A stretch of DNA of 64,000 bases. Source: Nectonema munidae (lineage: Eukaryota; Nematomorpha; Nectonematoida; Nectonematidae). Below are positions 21,901 to 29,800 of the stretch, piece after piece. Position 1 is the first letter of the stretch. The number at the start of each line of letters is the position of its first letter. The notes under the pieces were generated by a model that was not told the origin of the DNA, ran no database searches, and saw only the letters and a list, made by a program, of their open reading frames with translations. The translations under genes were made by a program, and so were the position numbers. The stretch lies in contig JAUIRK010000121.1 in NCBI GenBank assembly GCA_030549495.1, positions 744,001 through 808,000 of the forward strand, given 5' to 3'.

Positions 21901-24535
21901 GAAAGTACTGAATTTTAATGATCTCTGTGTTCTAGTGATATTATAGCCAACTATTCGAGTGCTCAACGTTACCTCATCAAGTTTAATAACTTGATTTTAA
22001 AACAAAGTATAATTACATTATTTTCTACATATGAAAGCGTAGTCAACTTATCACATAAATTTGACTAAAATTCAAGCATTCCGAAATTCTGATGATCTCT
22101 AAAAGTTTTATTATTTTGAGTGTTAGAGATATTCACATAAGATTTTTTAGTTATTTTGTTATCAATGACTATAATATCTTTTTTTTAAATAACCTAAAAA
22201 ATGCTGGAACGAACATAACATAAAAAGTTTCAATTCATGAAAATATGTTTTACAAAAAGACACTATAGTGATTGATAGCGTATGTAATACACGTGATTCT
22301 ATCTCTTTTGAGTGCGTAATTTTATTTAAAATTCTGCACAACAGCCATAGAAAGGAGCCAAGAGATGGGTATAAGCGAAGCGAGGGAAGCACTCTGCAAT
22401 GCCTGCCTTGATCCCCTTGTCGCCTTCAACAAATTCATTTCCTGCAGAACCATCTCCTACTCAACATTTATATCTCCTAAATCACTATGTCTTTTGCCTC
22501 TTTTTGTACTTGCTTTGCTTAAGAGTGTATTTTTCCTACTTTTCTTGGTTTATTTCATTTTCCTACAAACATTTTATATTTTTAGACAGCCCTTAGGACT
22601 GGCATAAGCACAAAGGCAAATGAACGAATGTCCAGTATCGCTTTTCTTAGAAATTTGCCTGTTGCCTCCATCATTGATTACATATATCCGCAATTATATT
22701 CTCTAACCGCATTACTTAACATAACGGTATGTTCTTCTTTTGAGGTAGATACGCAATTTTTATTAAATCTTTGATATTATTAAAATATAGTTTTGATAAA
22801 AACAAATCAGGCTGTATAGCGCCATCTCATTTATCATCATTTCTACAAATTTTGGGTATAAAATAACACAATAAAATCAATTATATATTTAGAGTGCAAA
22901 CAAGGACATACCAACAGCGCCGTCAGTCGTTCCCTTATCTAGTCAATACATGCAGAAAGATGATATATATATCCTAAACTCTTCTATAAATATCACAATA
23001 TTCCTTCAAGAATCCACAAATCCAAATCTTTTAAAATGCCTTTTTGAAGCTTCTATTGACATAATTCCACAAATTTCAATGGTAAATTAATAATTTCTAT
23101 ACATCTTTTACCTGAACTAATTTCTTGCTAAATTTGTTTTAGACAACATTGCATTATTTTTTAATTTCAATTTTACTGTTAGTAAAATACAGTAGAACCT
23201 CGTTATAAAACAGGCACACATCCTCAAAATTATTGGGTGGGAGGGGGCCAAATTTTATTTAAAATATATTAAATAAAAATAAAAAATTTACTAAAAGATT
23301 TACTCCAAATTTTTAATTCCTATGTATATTCTATATTCTTCTCTTTTATATTCTTTTTCGTTAAAAAATATAATTGGTATTATTGATTTATAACATATTT
23401 TCCTTGAAACGAAAAGTATAAATAAAAAAATAATGATTTTCGATTTACAACTGATTTCAGTGCTATTCTATTAAATAAAGATGAACTTAATAATAGATAA
23501 AATAATAGTTTCAAGTAAGTGCAATATTTTCGTAGATAACTTGAGCTGCTCATATAATATCCCTGGAAGTTATTTTCTTCAGTTGTATCGAAACATTATT
23601 CTAAGACATGGCTTCTTTCCCGTCTATTTTTTTCTTGTAGACACATGACCCTAAGTAATGCGGGTACAAATTGATAAATATGGGGCGGGTGCGGGTTCAA
23701 ATTGAAAAAATGTGGGGCGGGGCGGGTGCAAATTGAATAATTGCGGGGCGGGGCGGGTGCGGACAACTTTTTACAACCCGCGCAGGGCTTTAACACCCAC
23801 CCGTGTATTGCGAGCAGTGAACAAACTTTACAACAATATGGGCTTTTTTATTATCTATTTTAAATTGCCTATAACCGGCAAACGATGTGTATTGAAAAAT
23901 TTCAGAAACAACTCTAAATATAATTGACTGCTGAGTCAGTATACAATTTATACTTATGCTAGTTTCTCACTTCGGTCGAAACATAGAGATCACTGTTCGC
24001 CGATTCGTTGTTCGCTTCGCTCAAAACATGGGTATCATTTAAGGTTTATTTTCAATATTATTGAGTTTGACAATAACGGACACCTGCCAATTACGAACCT
24101 TAGTTGTCCGCAATAGACAGGTTTTGACTGTAATTAAAATAGTACTGTTAATGCGCATATGCTTTTCGGCTTATTTCATACATCGTTCACTAAAGTATAT
24201 CATCAGCTGATGTCGAAATATATTGCAAAGTGCTCATCACTAAAACATTCATTTCTTTTAGTTTCAATACGACGACTCTGTCACTAATTCACTTGAAGTA
24301 AAGATTTTAAACAGCTTTGTTACATATCTCCAAGAAAATAAAGCTTATCCTGTGCCTGTTCTCATTATCAAGTAAATATTTAAAATTTTCACCTGCTCAA
24401 ATGATACATTTCCTTTTTAGAGAATGCGAATCAGTAAACACAAATTTTTTCGATCAGTTCATTGAGGATAGATCTCACAATTTTCTCTCTTACAATGAAT
24501 TTATTTCTCACCTGATTAAGCTTACACTAAAGTAA
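700..24535 (+). CDS. SEC24: SEC24 (A/B-type), COPII coat cargo adaptor; 16 exons, N-terminus outside window
   Basis: SEC24 pairs with SEC23 in the inner COPII coat and selects cargo for ER-to-Golgi vesicles. Exons: 700-802, 856-982, 4607-4716, 5755-5821, 13047-13214, 13271-13326, 15128-15334, 20058-20178, 20231-20389, 20438-20611, 20669-20779, 22345-22526, 22586-22726, 22893-23081, 24262-24371, 24421-24535. All junctions are GT-AG and every phase agrees, giving about 712 codons to a TAA. Visible in order: the motif SRLPLGLVCHPF, the zinc finger (CNFC...CNIC), the trunk domain, the beta-sandwich/helical part (FFVRS, LLSLPNVNPDGG) and the C-terminal gelsolin-like part ending FDQFIEDRSHNF. The motif GSLEDREDPNERA resembles SEC24A/B more than C/D. 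The poorly conserved N-terminal exons must lie upstream. The large introns carry several transposons. Confidence 0.95.
2120..4430 (+). mobile_element. Unclassified 'CRHH' DNA transposon, degraded copy 1, in a SEC24 intron
   Basis: A degraded coding relic fills the 3.6-kb SEC24 intron. Readable blocks in order: HWDGKAF near 2890, a CFDTTANNTG-like block near 3060-3090, LLYLPCRHHIFELVL near 3130-3180, SSPDILLFKEFKERW near 3215-3255, and a C-terminal block LINLVNDVAERGIKLIEDY-like near 4030-4080. From memory, proteins with this order (heart WDGK, FDTT..N.G...GAC, CRHH.E, GP-or-SPDI.LFK.F...W) occur as uncharacterised repeat proteins in cnidarians and arthropods. I cannot assign a named superfamily. 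Multiple stops and frame changes show it is dead. A possible terminal motif AGGGTGGCCA reads inward from about 4430 on the minus strand; no matching left end was found. Confidence 0.6.
4607..5821 (+). CDS. SEC24: SEC24 exons 3-4 (start of trunk domain)
   Basis: Exon 4607-4716 encodes PEDFCYDSTGTRYE...KKPE...IEFLASSDYM, matching the family pattern VPEEF.Y...HKRPE..N.TIEF.A.S.YM. Exon 5755-5821 encodes IRNPPPAIYLYLLEVGEKAYK, matching the first trunk strand (RPPQPPVYLFVLDVS). The 1038-nt intron between them (4717-5754) shows no recognisable element. Confidence 0.9.
4717..6689. other. Intronic sequence without recognised elements
   Basis: Apart from the SEC24 exon 5755-5821, I see only AT-rich sequence and short TA runs. 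A 117-codon minus-strand open frame (6270-5917) has no recognisable motif and is probably chance. Confidence 0.5.
6690..7185. repeat. Direct tandem duplication, about 253 bp, two copies
   Basis: Copy 1 starts at GCGTCAGTTC at 6690 and copy 2 at 6943. They are nearly identical for about 240 bp (both contain CGCGCTGATCC and GGGAATATAGAGAAACG). The few differences are single bases. No coding potential. It lies in the large SEC24 intron 5822-13046. Confidence 0.9.
7880..8050 (+). repeat. Interspersed repeat, copy 1
   Basis: The segment with GTTCATATTTTGCTAG, GATATACCTCATT and GGAGACGATGTTA is shared with 14570-14700 in the same orientation and spacing. No coding capacity was seen; probably a short non-autonomous element. 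Confidence 0.6.
8190..8403 (-). repeat. Left TIR array: ten 21-bp units
   Basis: Ten copies of a 21-bp unit (TTTAAGTTCGTC core on the plus strand). Unit variants match those in the right arm at corresponding positions: counting from the inner end, units 2 and 3 are variant in the same way (CTTGAA and GGGAC forms). Likely repeated transposase-binding sites (inference). Confidence 0.9.
8548..9582 (-). CDS. Tc1/IS630-type DDE transposase, 344 aa
   Basis: An intact single-exon transposase that would cut and reinsert its own element at TA sites. Residues 8-45 form an HTH (KKVELIKLLSTEF...RASEILGI), followed by a second HTH-like part around LTPERLVFLESLVESNP and TLEEIGEKIKEKY. The DDE catalytic core shows FIDESGFN (first D), WIVLDNAKIHKS (second D) and LSPYSFMLNPCEN (E). 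By my count 35 residues separate the second D from the E, so DD35E rather than the commoner DD34E. The ATG lies just inside the right TIR. The length is typical. It is one of two transposase genes in the window without visible damage. Confidence 0.92.
   Translation of the reverse strand: MYNKISNEKKVELIKLLSTEFLSIKRASEILGIKYSTGKSILQNYDDKQSNEDNSKKSHGGHKKKVLTPERLVFLESLVESNPMMTLEEIGEKIKEKYSIKIAISTIHSYLVNDLKVTLKRVNKQIEAVNREDIVLKRKCYAQEFQNSAPSSQESLIFIDESGFNLHLSRSQARSKKGTRASVVIPTNRGHNVSLVLAMNCFKVIHYEIIEDGTCNSKKFIENLFEKLNPDTTIKSDAWIVLDNAKIHKSKVVKEIFQQNGKYLLKFLSPYSFMLNPCENVFSKVKSKVRNLMTSSTQNMSFSSIIKEGVNSISTFDCTNYYRHMMNNVNIASTGHLYNPNIYS
9970..10184 (+). repeat. Right TIR array: ten 21-bp units, open as a heptad-repeat peptide
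   Basis: Ten copies of the 21-bp unit. Because 21 bp is seven codons, the plus strand from 9984 is open for 85 codons and reads as KKDELKM heptads. This is probably a by-product of unit length, not a gene: no comparable host protein is suggested and the same sequence forms the TIR. Confidence 0.9.
10370..11120 (+). mobile_element. hAT-like transposase relic
   Basis: Weak but ordered matches on the plus strand: a BED-finger-like stretch (KYKLKHINTSTIASTKYILKH), a middle block near SISDDHFAKRLF, and a late block LKEFCKEMNAKPVSLVLST near 11020-11085 that resembles the hAT pattern KFC.E......LVLD..TRW.ST. Stops interrupt it. No ends or target duplication were found. Confidence 0.4.
12340..12560 (+). 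mobile_element. MULE (Mutator-like) transposase fragment
   Basis: The frame containing DWTTKSNNNAYEGWHHVFN, then GAFHPNI and KFINMLKKER, fits the MULE C-terminal signature (TNNA.EGWH..F......HP.IW..I..L..E). Two in-frame stops show that it is dead. It lies in the SEC24 intron before the exon at 13047. Confidence 0.6.
13047..13326 (+). CDS. SEC24: SEC24 exons 5-6 (trunk domain)
   Basis: Exon 13047-13214 begins GYLQSFCEV and continues with MVAFIAFSNQIHFF, the trunk strand IGF.TFDS.IHFYNL. After a 56-nt intron, exon 13271-13326 encodes EIFVPSQEGIFVDVDEYKE, matching D.FLPTPDNLLVNL.ESKE. The glycine codon is split between exons 4 and 5 across a 7.2-kb intron. Confidence 0.9.
14570..14720 (+). repeat. 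Interspersed repeat, copy 2
   Basis: Same element as 7880-8050: shares GTTCATATTTTGCTAG, GATATACCTCATT and GGAGACGATGTTA in order. About 80 percent alike by eye over the shared 70 bases. Confidence 0.6.
14912..14947. other. Strong perfect hairpin in a SEC24 intron
   Basis: GTCTGGCAAG at 14912-14921 pairs perfectly with CTTGCCAGAC at 14938-14947. The loop holds a second stem, TCTCC/GGAGA, so the 36 bases fold almost completely. It stands out in very AT-rich surroundings. It could be a MITE tip or a structured intronic RNA; no family recognised. Confidence 0.7.
15128..15334 (+). CDS. SEC24: SEC24 exon 7 (trunk domain)
   Basis: Encodes LLEALPRMHH...LGTALQLS...GGRISAF...PNLGPGSLEDREDPN, very close to LLNALPNMF...LGPALQAAF...GGRV.VFQ..LP.LG.G.L..REDPN in SEC24A/B. 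It starts after TTTAG and ends at GAT|GTAAGC, both in phase 0. The next exon is 4.7 kb downstream, beyond the piggyBac. Confidence 0.93.
16000..16085 (+). mobile_element. Short GC-richer relic resembling an RTE-type LINE segment
   Basis: Contains CAGGAAGGGCATCCGGC, a string I recall from RTE-clade LINEs and derived repeats in many animals. Nothing else of a LINE is readable on either side. The assignment rests on memory of the motif only. Confidence 0.35.
17203..19120 (-). CDS. piggyBac transposase, two exons, about 581 aa
   Basis: A DDE transposase that excises without a footprint at TTAA. Exon 19120-18729 encodes the acidic N-terminus and DGTRYFW...GPTNEAKN. A 172-nt intron (18728-18557, GTAAGT...AG) joins NY|N and exon 18556-17203 in phase. 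Catalytic aspartates are seen in TIDEQLVKFRGGCP, FLDRFFTS and SGVDCFNRM; the pattern KPGHYGIK is typical. The C-terminus has a cysteine-rich zinc domain (CTIPEC...CSFCKKFICKRH...CPTC). The length is normal for the family. The start at 19120 is chosen because it opens the acidic region; an in-frame ATG lies six codons upstream. No damage is visible. Confidence 0.88.
19184..19396. repeat. Tandem duplication inside the piggyBac, period 110 bp
   Basis: Two nearly identical copies (GTGAATGCTGTGCAAAAGGA in each) lie between the transposase start and the right end of the element. They differ at a handful of bases. Probably part of the 5' untranslated or subterminal region. Confidence 0.9.
20058..20779 (+). 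CDS. SEC24: SEC24 exons 8-11 (end of trunk, beta-sandwich)
   Basis: Exons 20058-20178, 20231-20389, 20438-20611 and 20669-20779 are separated by introns of 52, 48 and 57 nt. They encode FYKKLAIEF...VDVFILA, LTRYTSGSIYSF, RYLSRPLGLEAVMRIR, FFVRSFNLLSLPNVNPDGG and RKIRVHTLTLP...SEVYDGADQIA, all matching SEC24 in order. Translating straight through the 48-nt intron at 20390-20437 happens to stay open but inserts residues the family lacks; splicing restores SNG|LNPLQHYGSFF. Confidence 0.93.
20871..21329 (+). mobile_element. Tigger-derived MITE with a transposase N-terminal remnant
   Basis: The left end CAGTGCAACCTCGG and right end CAAAAACCGAGGT form imperfect inverted repeats of Tigger/pogo type. 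Just inside, 21059 onward reads MSSKEYINDGD...TKRVTLEVKI, which matches the start of Tigger transposases. The rest is deleted. It lies in a 1.6-kb SEC24 intron. Confidence 0.65.
22345..23081 (+). CDS. SEC24: SEC24 exons 12-14 (helical and gelsolin-like regions)
   Basis: Exon 22345-22526 encodes AIERSQEMGISEAREAL...PLFVLALLKS. Exon 22586-22726 encodes ALRTGISTKANERM...YPQLYSLTAL. Exon 22893-23081 encodes PSVVPLSSQYMQKDDIYIL. These match ..LSDAREAL..., FPLYVLALLK, .FRTGTSTR.DDR and the gelsolin-like .GAFLMDCGS.FYIWVG. The introns are 59 and 166 nt. Confidence 0.92.
23186..24131. mobile_element. Tigger/pogo-like MITE candidate with a GC-rich tandem core
   Basis: Left CAGTAGAACCTCG and right GGTTTTGACTG are imperfect inverted repeats, each bordered by TA. 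Inside, 23650-23810 holds repeats of GGGGCGGGGCGGGTGC separated by AAATTGA-type spacers, far richer in G and C than the surroundings and possibly a second nested element. No coding sequence. Confidence 0.45.
24262..24535 (+). CDS. SEC24: SEC24 exons 15-16 and stop codon
   Basis: Exon 24262-24371 encodes FQYDDSVTNSLEVKILNSF...PVLIIK. After a 49-nt intron, exon 24421-24535 encodes ECESVNTNFFDQFIEDRSHN...YNEFISHL and a TAA. This matches the SEC24 C-terminus LHIVK.ESPA...FFQHLIEDR...YYEFL.H. The lysine codon is split AA|A. A possible AATAAA polyadenylation signal lies about 100 nt downstream, near 24633. Confidence 0.93.
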
Positions 24536-25279
24536 TTTCTACCTTGTGCCAAGAAGACTATTTATTGCTGTGCATAGGTGTAGCATTTGCTTTGTTATAA
24601 AAAGTTGTGGTTTTACTTCATTTTTGTAAAAGAAATAAATTTTAATCTAGAAGACACATTTATTAAAAAGAGAATAGTATACATATTTTGTACCATGAAA
24701 TATACAACTTGAATATAGTTATTGAATATAGTAGTATGAATATACTACATCCTTTGGCGAGAGCGATTTATACTTTCTTTAATTTGTTACTTTCATCTTC
24801 ATATCAAAGCATTTTCGCGCAACGATTTCAACCTTAAAACAAAAGAAAACATCTATGTACTATCTTCTTTCCTGAACTAATTTGTACAGCATCCCGATTT
24901 ACGAACTCAATTTGTTTGTGAACCAAGAGTTTTTCTATTTTAATAATTTAGGTTTCCTAAAGTTAGTTTGGTGAAGCAACGTCGGGGTTCCGTAAGATGT
25001 AAATAAATTGCAACCTTGTAAAAATTTTCCCGTGTATGTCCAAACACCAATGTCGGATTTAGAAAGTTTCAAATTCTAAAAACACAGATGGTTTTACATA
25101 TCTTGGTATTTTATAGTAATTTTTCTTAAGATCTTTTCAAAAACTCAGAAGCCTAAATTTTGTTAAAAATGAGTGAAATATTTTTTATTCTGAGATTCAA
25201 AACTATCTATAAAAGAGGAACAACAGCAACCATCTGCATCTAGTATAATTCATTTTCAAAATAAGAAATTGATTTCTCT

Positions 25280-26250
25280 TGTTCTGAACTGTAGTCAGTC
25301 AAAAGAGCCTACGTATGTGATCCTCGCAATTTGCCATGTGGCTTTACTAGAATTGGTGATGAAGAAACGATAGGCGCCATTTGTATACTTTGTGAAATAA
25401 TGTTAGTTAATAATTCTTTCACACCAGCAAAGTTACAAACACATATGGAAACAAAGTACAGTACTTTTAAAAATAAGGAACTTTTGAAGTTTTAAAAGAT
25501 CTAAAAGTGTATTTTTGAAAAAATGCAACTAAAGCAACGTACCACCATATTTCTCTATGCAGATACTATTGGTGAATTACTAATAAAACCTATATAATAC
25601 TGATATTGCCGATAATATTGAAAATGAACTTATCTCATGGTTGCATGCTGCGATGCGTGTGTATTACACATGCATGAGTACCGATACGGCTGGACTAGCA
25701 GTGTCATTTTATTGATGATTTCATAAAAAAAATTATGGCATTGGCTGAAAAAAATGCATTTCAGTATGGACCAATGAAGCAACGGCAATGACTCGAAATT
25801 TTTCTGGTGTCGTACAAAGCAGTGGATATTAACAATTTTATTAAAACTGGAACATCACAATCAAGAATTTGTACGGCTTTATGTGAAGACATACTTTCAA
25901 GAAGTTGTTGTGAGAATGATTGAAAAAAAATAAGATATCTCATTTTGTTGATTATGAAAACTTAATAGAAATTTCTTCGGTTACTCAGTTGAAGGCCAAG
26001 TTTAAAATGATGTTAGATGTTTTTTGGGGTGATATAGTGACGATTATCCATAAATATTATTACGAGCTCTAGCTCTAATTAGTACTCTTGCCACAATAAC
26101 ATATTTGTGTGAATCAGTATTTTCAAAATATGCTAGCATGAAAAAATAGAGAAGCAAATTGGATGCCACACAGGATTTGAGAGTTCAATTTATTATCGCA
26201 TTAAACCAAATTTGTATAGGGTTGGTACTATTGTCCAAGAAACAGATTTA
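25280..26250 (+). mobile_element. hAT (ZBED5/Buster-like) transposase relic
   Basis: Plus-strand remains in the expected order: a BED finger ICILCEIMLVNNSF..AKLQTHMETKYS (about 25380-25460), a catalytic-region fragment around STDTAG (25680), and the C-terminal dimerisation motif YLCESVFSKYASMKK...SKLDATQDLRVQF (26100-26195). Many stops and deletions show that it is dead. It separates the convergent SEC24 and CHMP1 genes. Confidence 0.7.
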
Positions 26251-26651
26251 GTATTGTAAGTAAAGGTATGTTTTAAAATATAGAAAAAAATGTACAATAC
26301 TCAGCTTTATGTCACTCAAGTTAAAGCTGCATCGCTAATAAAGGTATAAAATAGATATATGTATATTTGGAAACAAAATCACATGGAATATTGGAAGACC
26401 TTCAAGCAATATTAGTAAGAGGGACTAATAAATATTAGTCTCGTTTTCCGATAAGGGCAATAGATGTAGTGGTAATTCAAACAATTTGTTCATAGGCCAA
26501 TATGAGATTATCATATATGAACTTATGTTGTTAAAAAACTGGGACAATATTCTAAGGGAAGGTGAATACCTTTTTTAAATCATCTATTCAAACATTTCGT
26601 CACTCCATGAATTTATACAAGGACAAGGATTGTGATGAATAAAAGGTTTAC

Positions 26652-26830
26652 CTTTGAGCAATGTCAGTATCACTTTTACTTGAAGACGCATCTGAGGGCA
26701 GTGTGTTAATGTTGAGCAATTCATCCATCACTTCCAGGCCATTTTCTTCAGCCACTTGTTTTATAAGTGCGTTTACTTCATTAACAGGTGTGCTTATGGT
26801 TGTCGCTGAACTCATTGCATCATTCATCAC
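26652..26830 (-). CDS. CHMP1: CHMP1 exon with the C-terminal linker
   Basis: Encodes [15 protein letters not shown]...[12 protein letters not shown] and a serine-rich linker, aligned with CHMP1A VMEDSMSSATTLTTP...[12 protein letters not shown]. It ends CAAAG|GTAAAC, so at least one more exon must supply the MIM. Confidence 0.93.
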
Positions 26831-29800
26831 CTTTAATAAACATGTTCACTTTGATGGATGTTGAAGCCCTGTTTTCATTAAAGAAAGCATCTTCTATCCC
26901 TGCACCCAATATTATAATAAATATCCAGATATTTTGGATTGCTTGAGCATGTCAAAAATATTCAATATACTCCTCGTTAGTTGCATACAATAATTTGAAG
27001 TGTCTATAACTATTAATTGTCATAATTTATTGGTTAAATTATATTTAACCTACCTAATTTCATTTTTTTAAACTAATTTCACAATGATAAACGAATCTTT
27101 GCAAATTAGCTAGAATTTGCAAAATTCTATGTGATTTTACGAGAAATTGGCATTTTCTAGTTTAATTCCATCTTATACCTACTATAAAAAAACTAGGTAT
27201 CATCTCTCAAAATATGAAAAGCGAATGCTCTTCCCAAGATATTAACTTCAAAAAAGCAGGACATATAGCAAAAAACTATAAAAAAAAAATCCGGCCAAAG
27301 CCGGATGTGCAATTTTTAACTAATATATTTATATACAATGACAGCAAAAATGCAAAAAAAATATTCTATTAAATCACTTATATTTATCTGAAGATGAAAT
27401 ATTTTTCAAAAGATTTTGGTTTTGAAGAAGGTATTTATAAAAATCACAAGTCAACTTTCCAAAGTTATAGTTAAGAATAAGAATGCTTTTCACAGTTTCG
27501 ATTGATAATTGGTTTCTATAATCAGTCCATTCACTTTCTATCAAAAAATTCTCTCCACATTTGCATTATGCGCTTGGATTCCAAAAACATATAGAGTGAT
27601 TTTCATTAATTCTGAAAAGTTTTCTGCAAATCGAAGCTTTTTAAAAAAACTGTGTCCATTTTTCGTTTGTTGTTAACCGCTTAAACTCAGACTTTTTTTA
27701 TTTCTTCATCCAAATATTTTTCCAAAGACAAAAATTGGTCAAATAATTTTGATATTATTTTCTATCAAGAAATTCATAGACTCCTCATTTTTTTACTCTA
27801 CTGAAATACTGAAAACTTTTCTAACGAACACATCTAAGAATTCGGAGTAAATCTTTTTAACATCTTTCTAAAAATTATAGTATATAAACACAAATAAACT
27901 TCGCAAAAGAGGTTTGCAAAAAAATTTTTAAAACTGTAGGTGGGTTGTTGTGAGATTGAAAATATGTTTTTAAAGCTGGAAACAAATGCAAATTCTTTCT
28001 ATAGCTGGAAACAAAGAAAGCCATCTTGTTCTACTAAAAGAAAGAACGTGCTTAAGTTCTAAATCAATAAAATCACAGAACTCTTTTAAATTTTCAGTTC
28101 TCAGTATATGTATGAAAATAATGGAAAATCTTCGTTACAATTCTTTCAATATCAATTGCCAAGGTATCAACAGCTTTATGAATTGCGCTATTTAAAATAT
28201 GTTCTGGACAACCAAAGCAAACTAAATTAATATTTTTAAAATAGTTTTTAACTTAAAATAAACATTTGTTTCTCCATTATTCTTTTTTCCTCCAAACATT
28301 GTATTGCAGTTATCGGCAGTGAAAGAAATGCACTTATTTTTGTCAAATTTTTCAAGTGTTTCGACAATATAATTAAATATTGTATCAGCCTTTTCATTTG
28401 CAAGAGTCTGTATTTCAATTAATTTTGAAAAATATACCTTCTTCTTCCCAATCAAAGTATTGAATTACAAACGCAATAATTTTTGAAGAATAATAATTAC
28501 TGGTATCAACAGCTAACTCGAAAAACTCAATTTCTTTTCTAACTAATTTTTAGTATATGAAGAGCAAAAACTCTGGTAACGATATAAGTAGTTTTTGTTC
28601 TACAACATGAAATTTTTTTGCTCTTTCAGAATCAGAAAAAAACTTGTTTTAACAGTGAAGAAGTACAATCCATTGTTCTAAAACTAACTCGACGTTTAAC
28701 ACAATGATAAACTAAAGCGCCTTTAGCAGCAGATTTCAACATTTGCTGTTCATTATTATCTTTTAAGTAATCTGCCAATTTGAACTGGGTACTAGGACAC
28801 TGTAGAGCATTGTGGTGTTTATTTGTATTAACGTGTTTCTCTAAATCTACAGTGCCTTTATTACTAATAGAAATAAATGTTGAATTCAAACATATCAAGC
28901 ATTCAACTTCATTTTTGTTACGCCCTTCTTAAAAAAACACTTTCTTTATGGCATAGAAAAATTTCTAATTTAAATTTGAAGTAAAAAATAGGGACATTTT
29001 AATTTTGGAAAAAAAATAAACAAATTTTTTTTTGAAAAAAATCAAAATAGTCAAAAAAACTATAAAAATTGTTCAAATAAAAAATCTGGACATTTTAACG
29101 CTCAAAATATTTTTTTCAACAAATCCAGATTTGTTCGGCTAAATCCGCACGTCTGGTCACCCTAATTATATGCCTAATCGTAATATACGTAAGCTCAACG
29201 CTATTTTAATACCTCAGATTTTCATTTTGAGTTGATACTTTTTCATCAAAAACAGGACTGAGTGCCAGCCCGGACAAGTGAATAAACCAAAAGATGAAAT
29301 GCTCCGTGCAGTACGGCGCGTCCTCAAATAGTGATATGCAGAAACTACTATCGAATGTTATCCCTAATTATATCAAAATCAAAACTAGGAATTTATTTTC
29401 AATTTAATTCATCATGAATTTAAAAAGAAGATATTTCAAAATAAACTGACTTCAGAAGTTATCCTTCCATTCATTCTTTGAAGAAAAAATGTAAAACAAA
29501 CTTACTGATTCTTGGACATCCAAGTCTTCAAACTGCTTTTCAAACTGTTCCATCGTCTTTGATATCTAAAATTTTTGATTAAATTCATTTCATCGCAGCA
29601 AGCATATATAAATGTTACGTTTCAATAGTATTTTTAACATTTGTAATTTCAGTAAATAGTGGATAGAATAATCATTTTAGTAAACTGTGTTTATGAATTT
29701 ACGCTTCAAATCAAATATCAAAACGAACCTTTTCCAAATTCATAGAAGCAATGGCTTTCTCCAAAGATTTTGTCACCATGCCCATATTACGTGCAACCTA

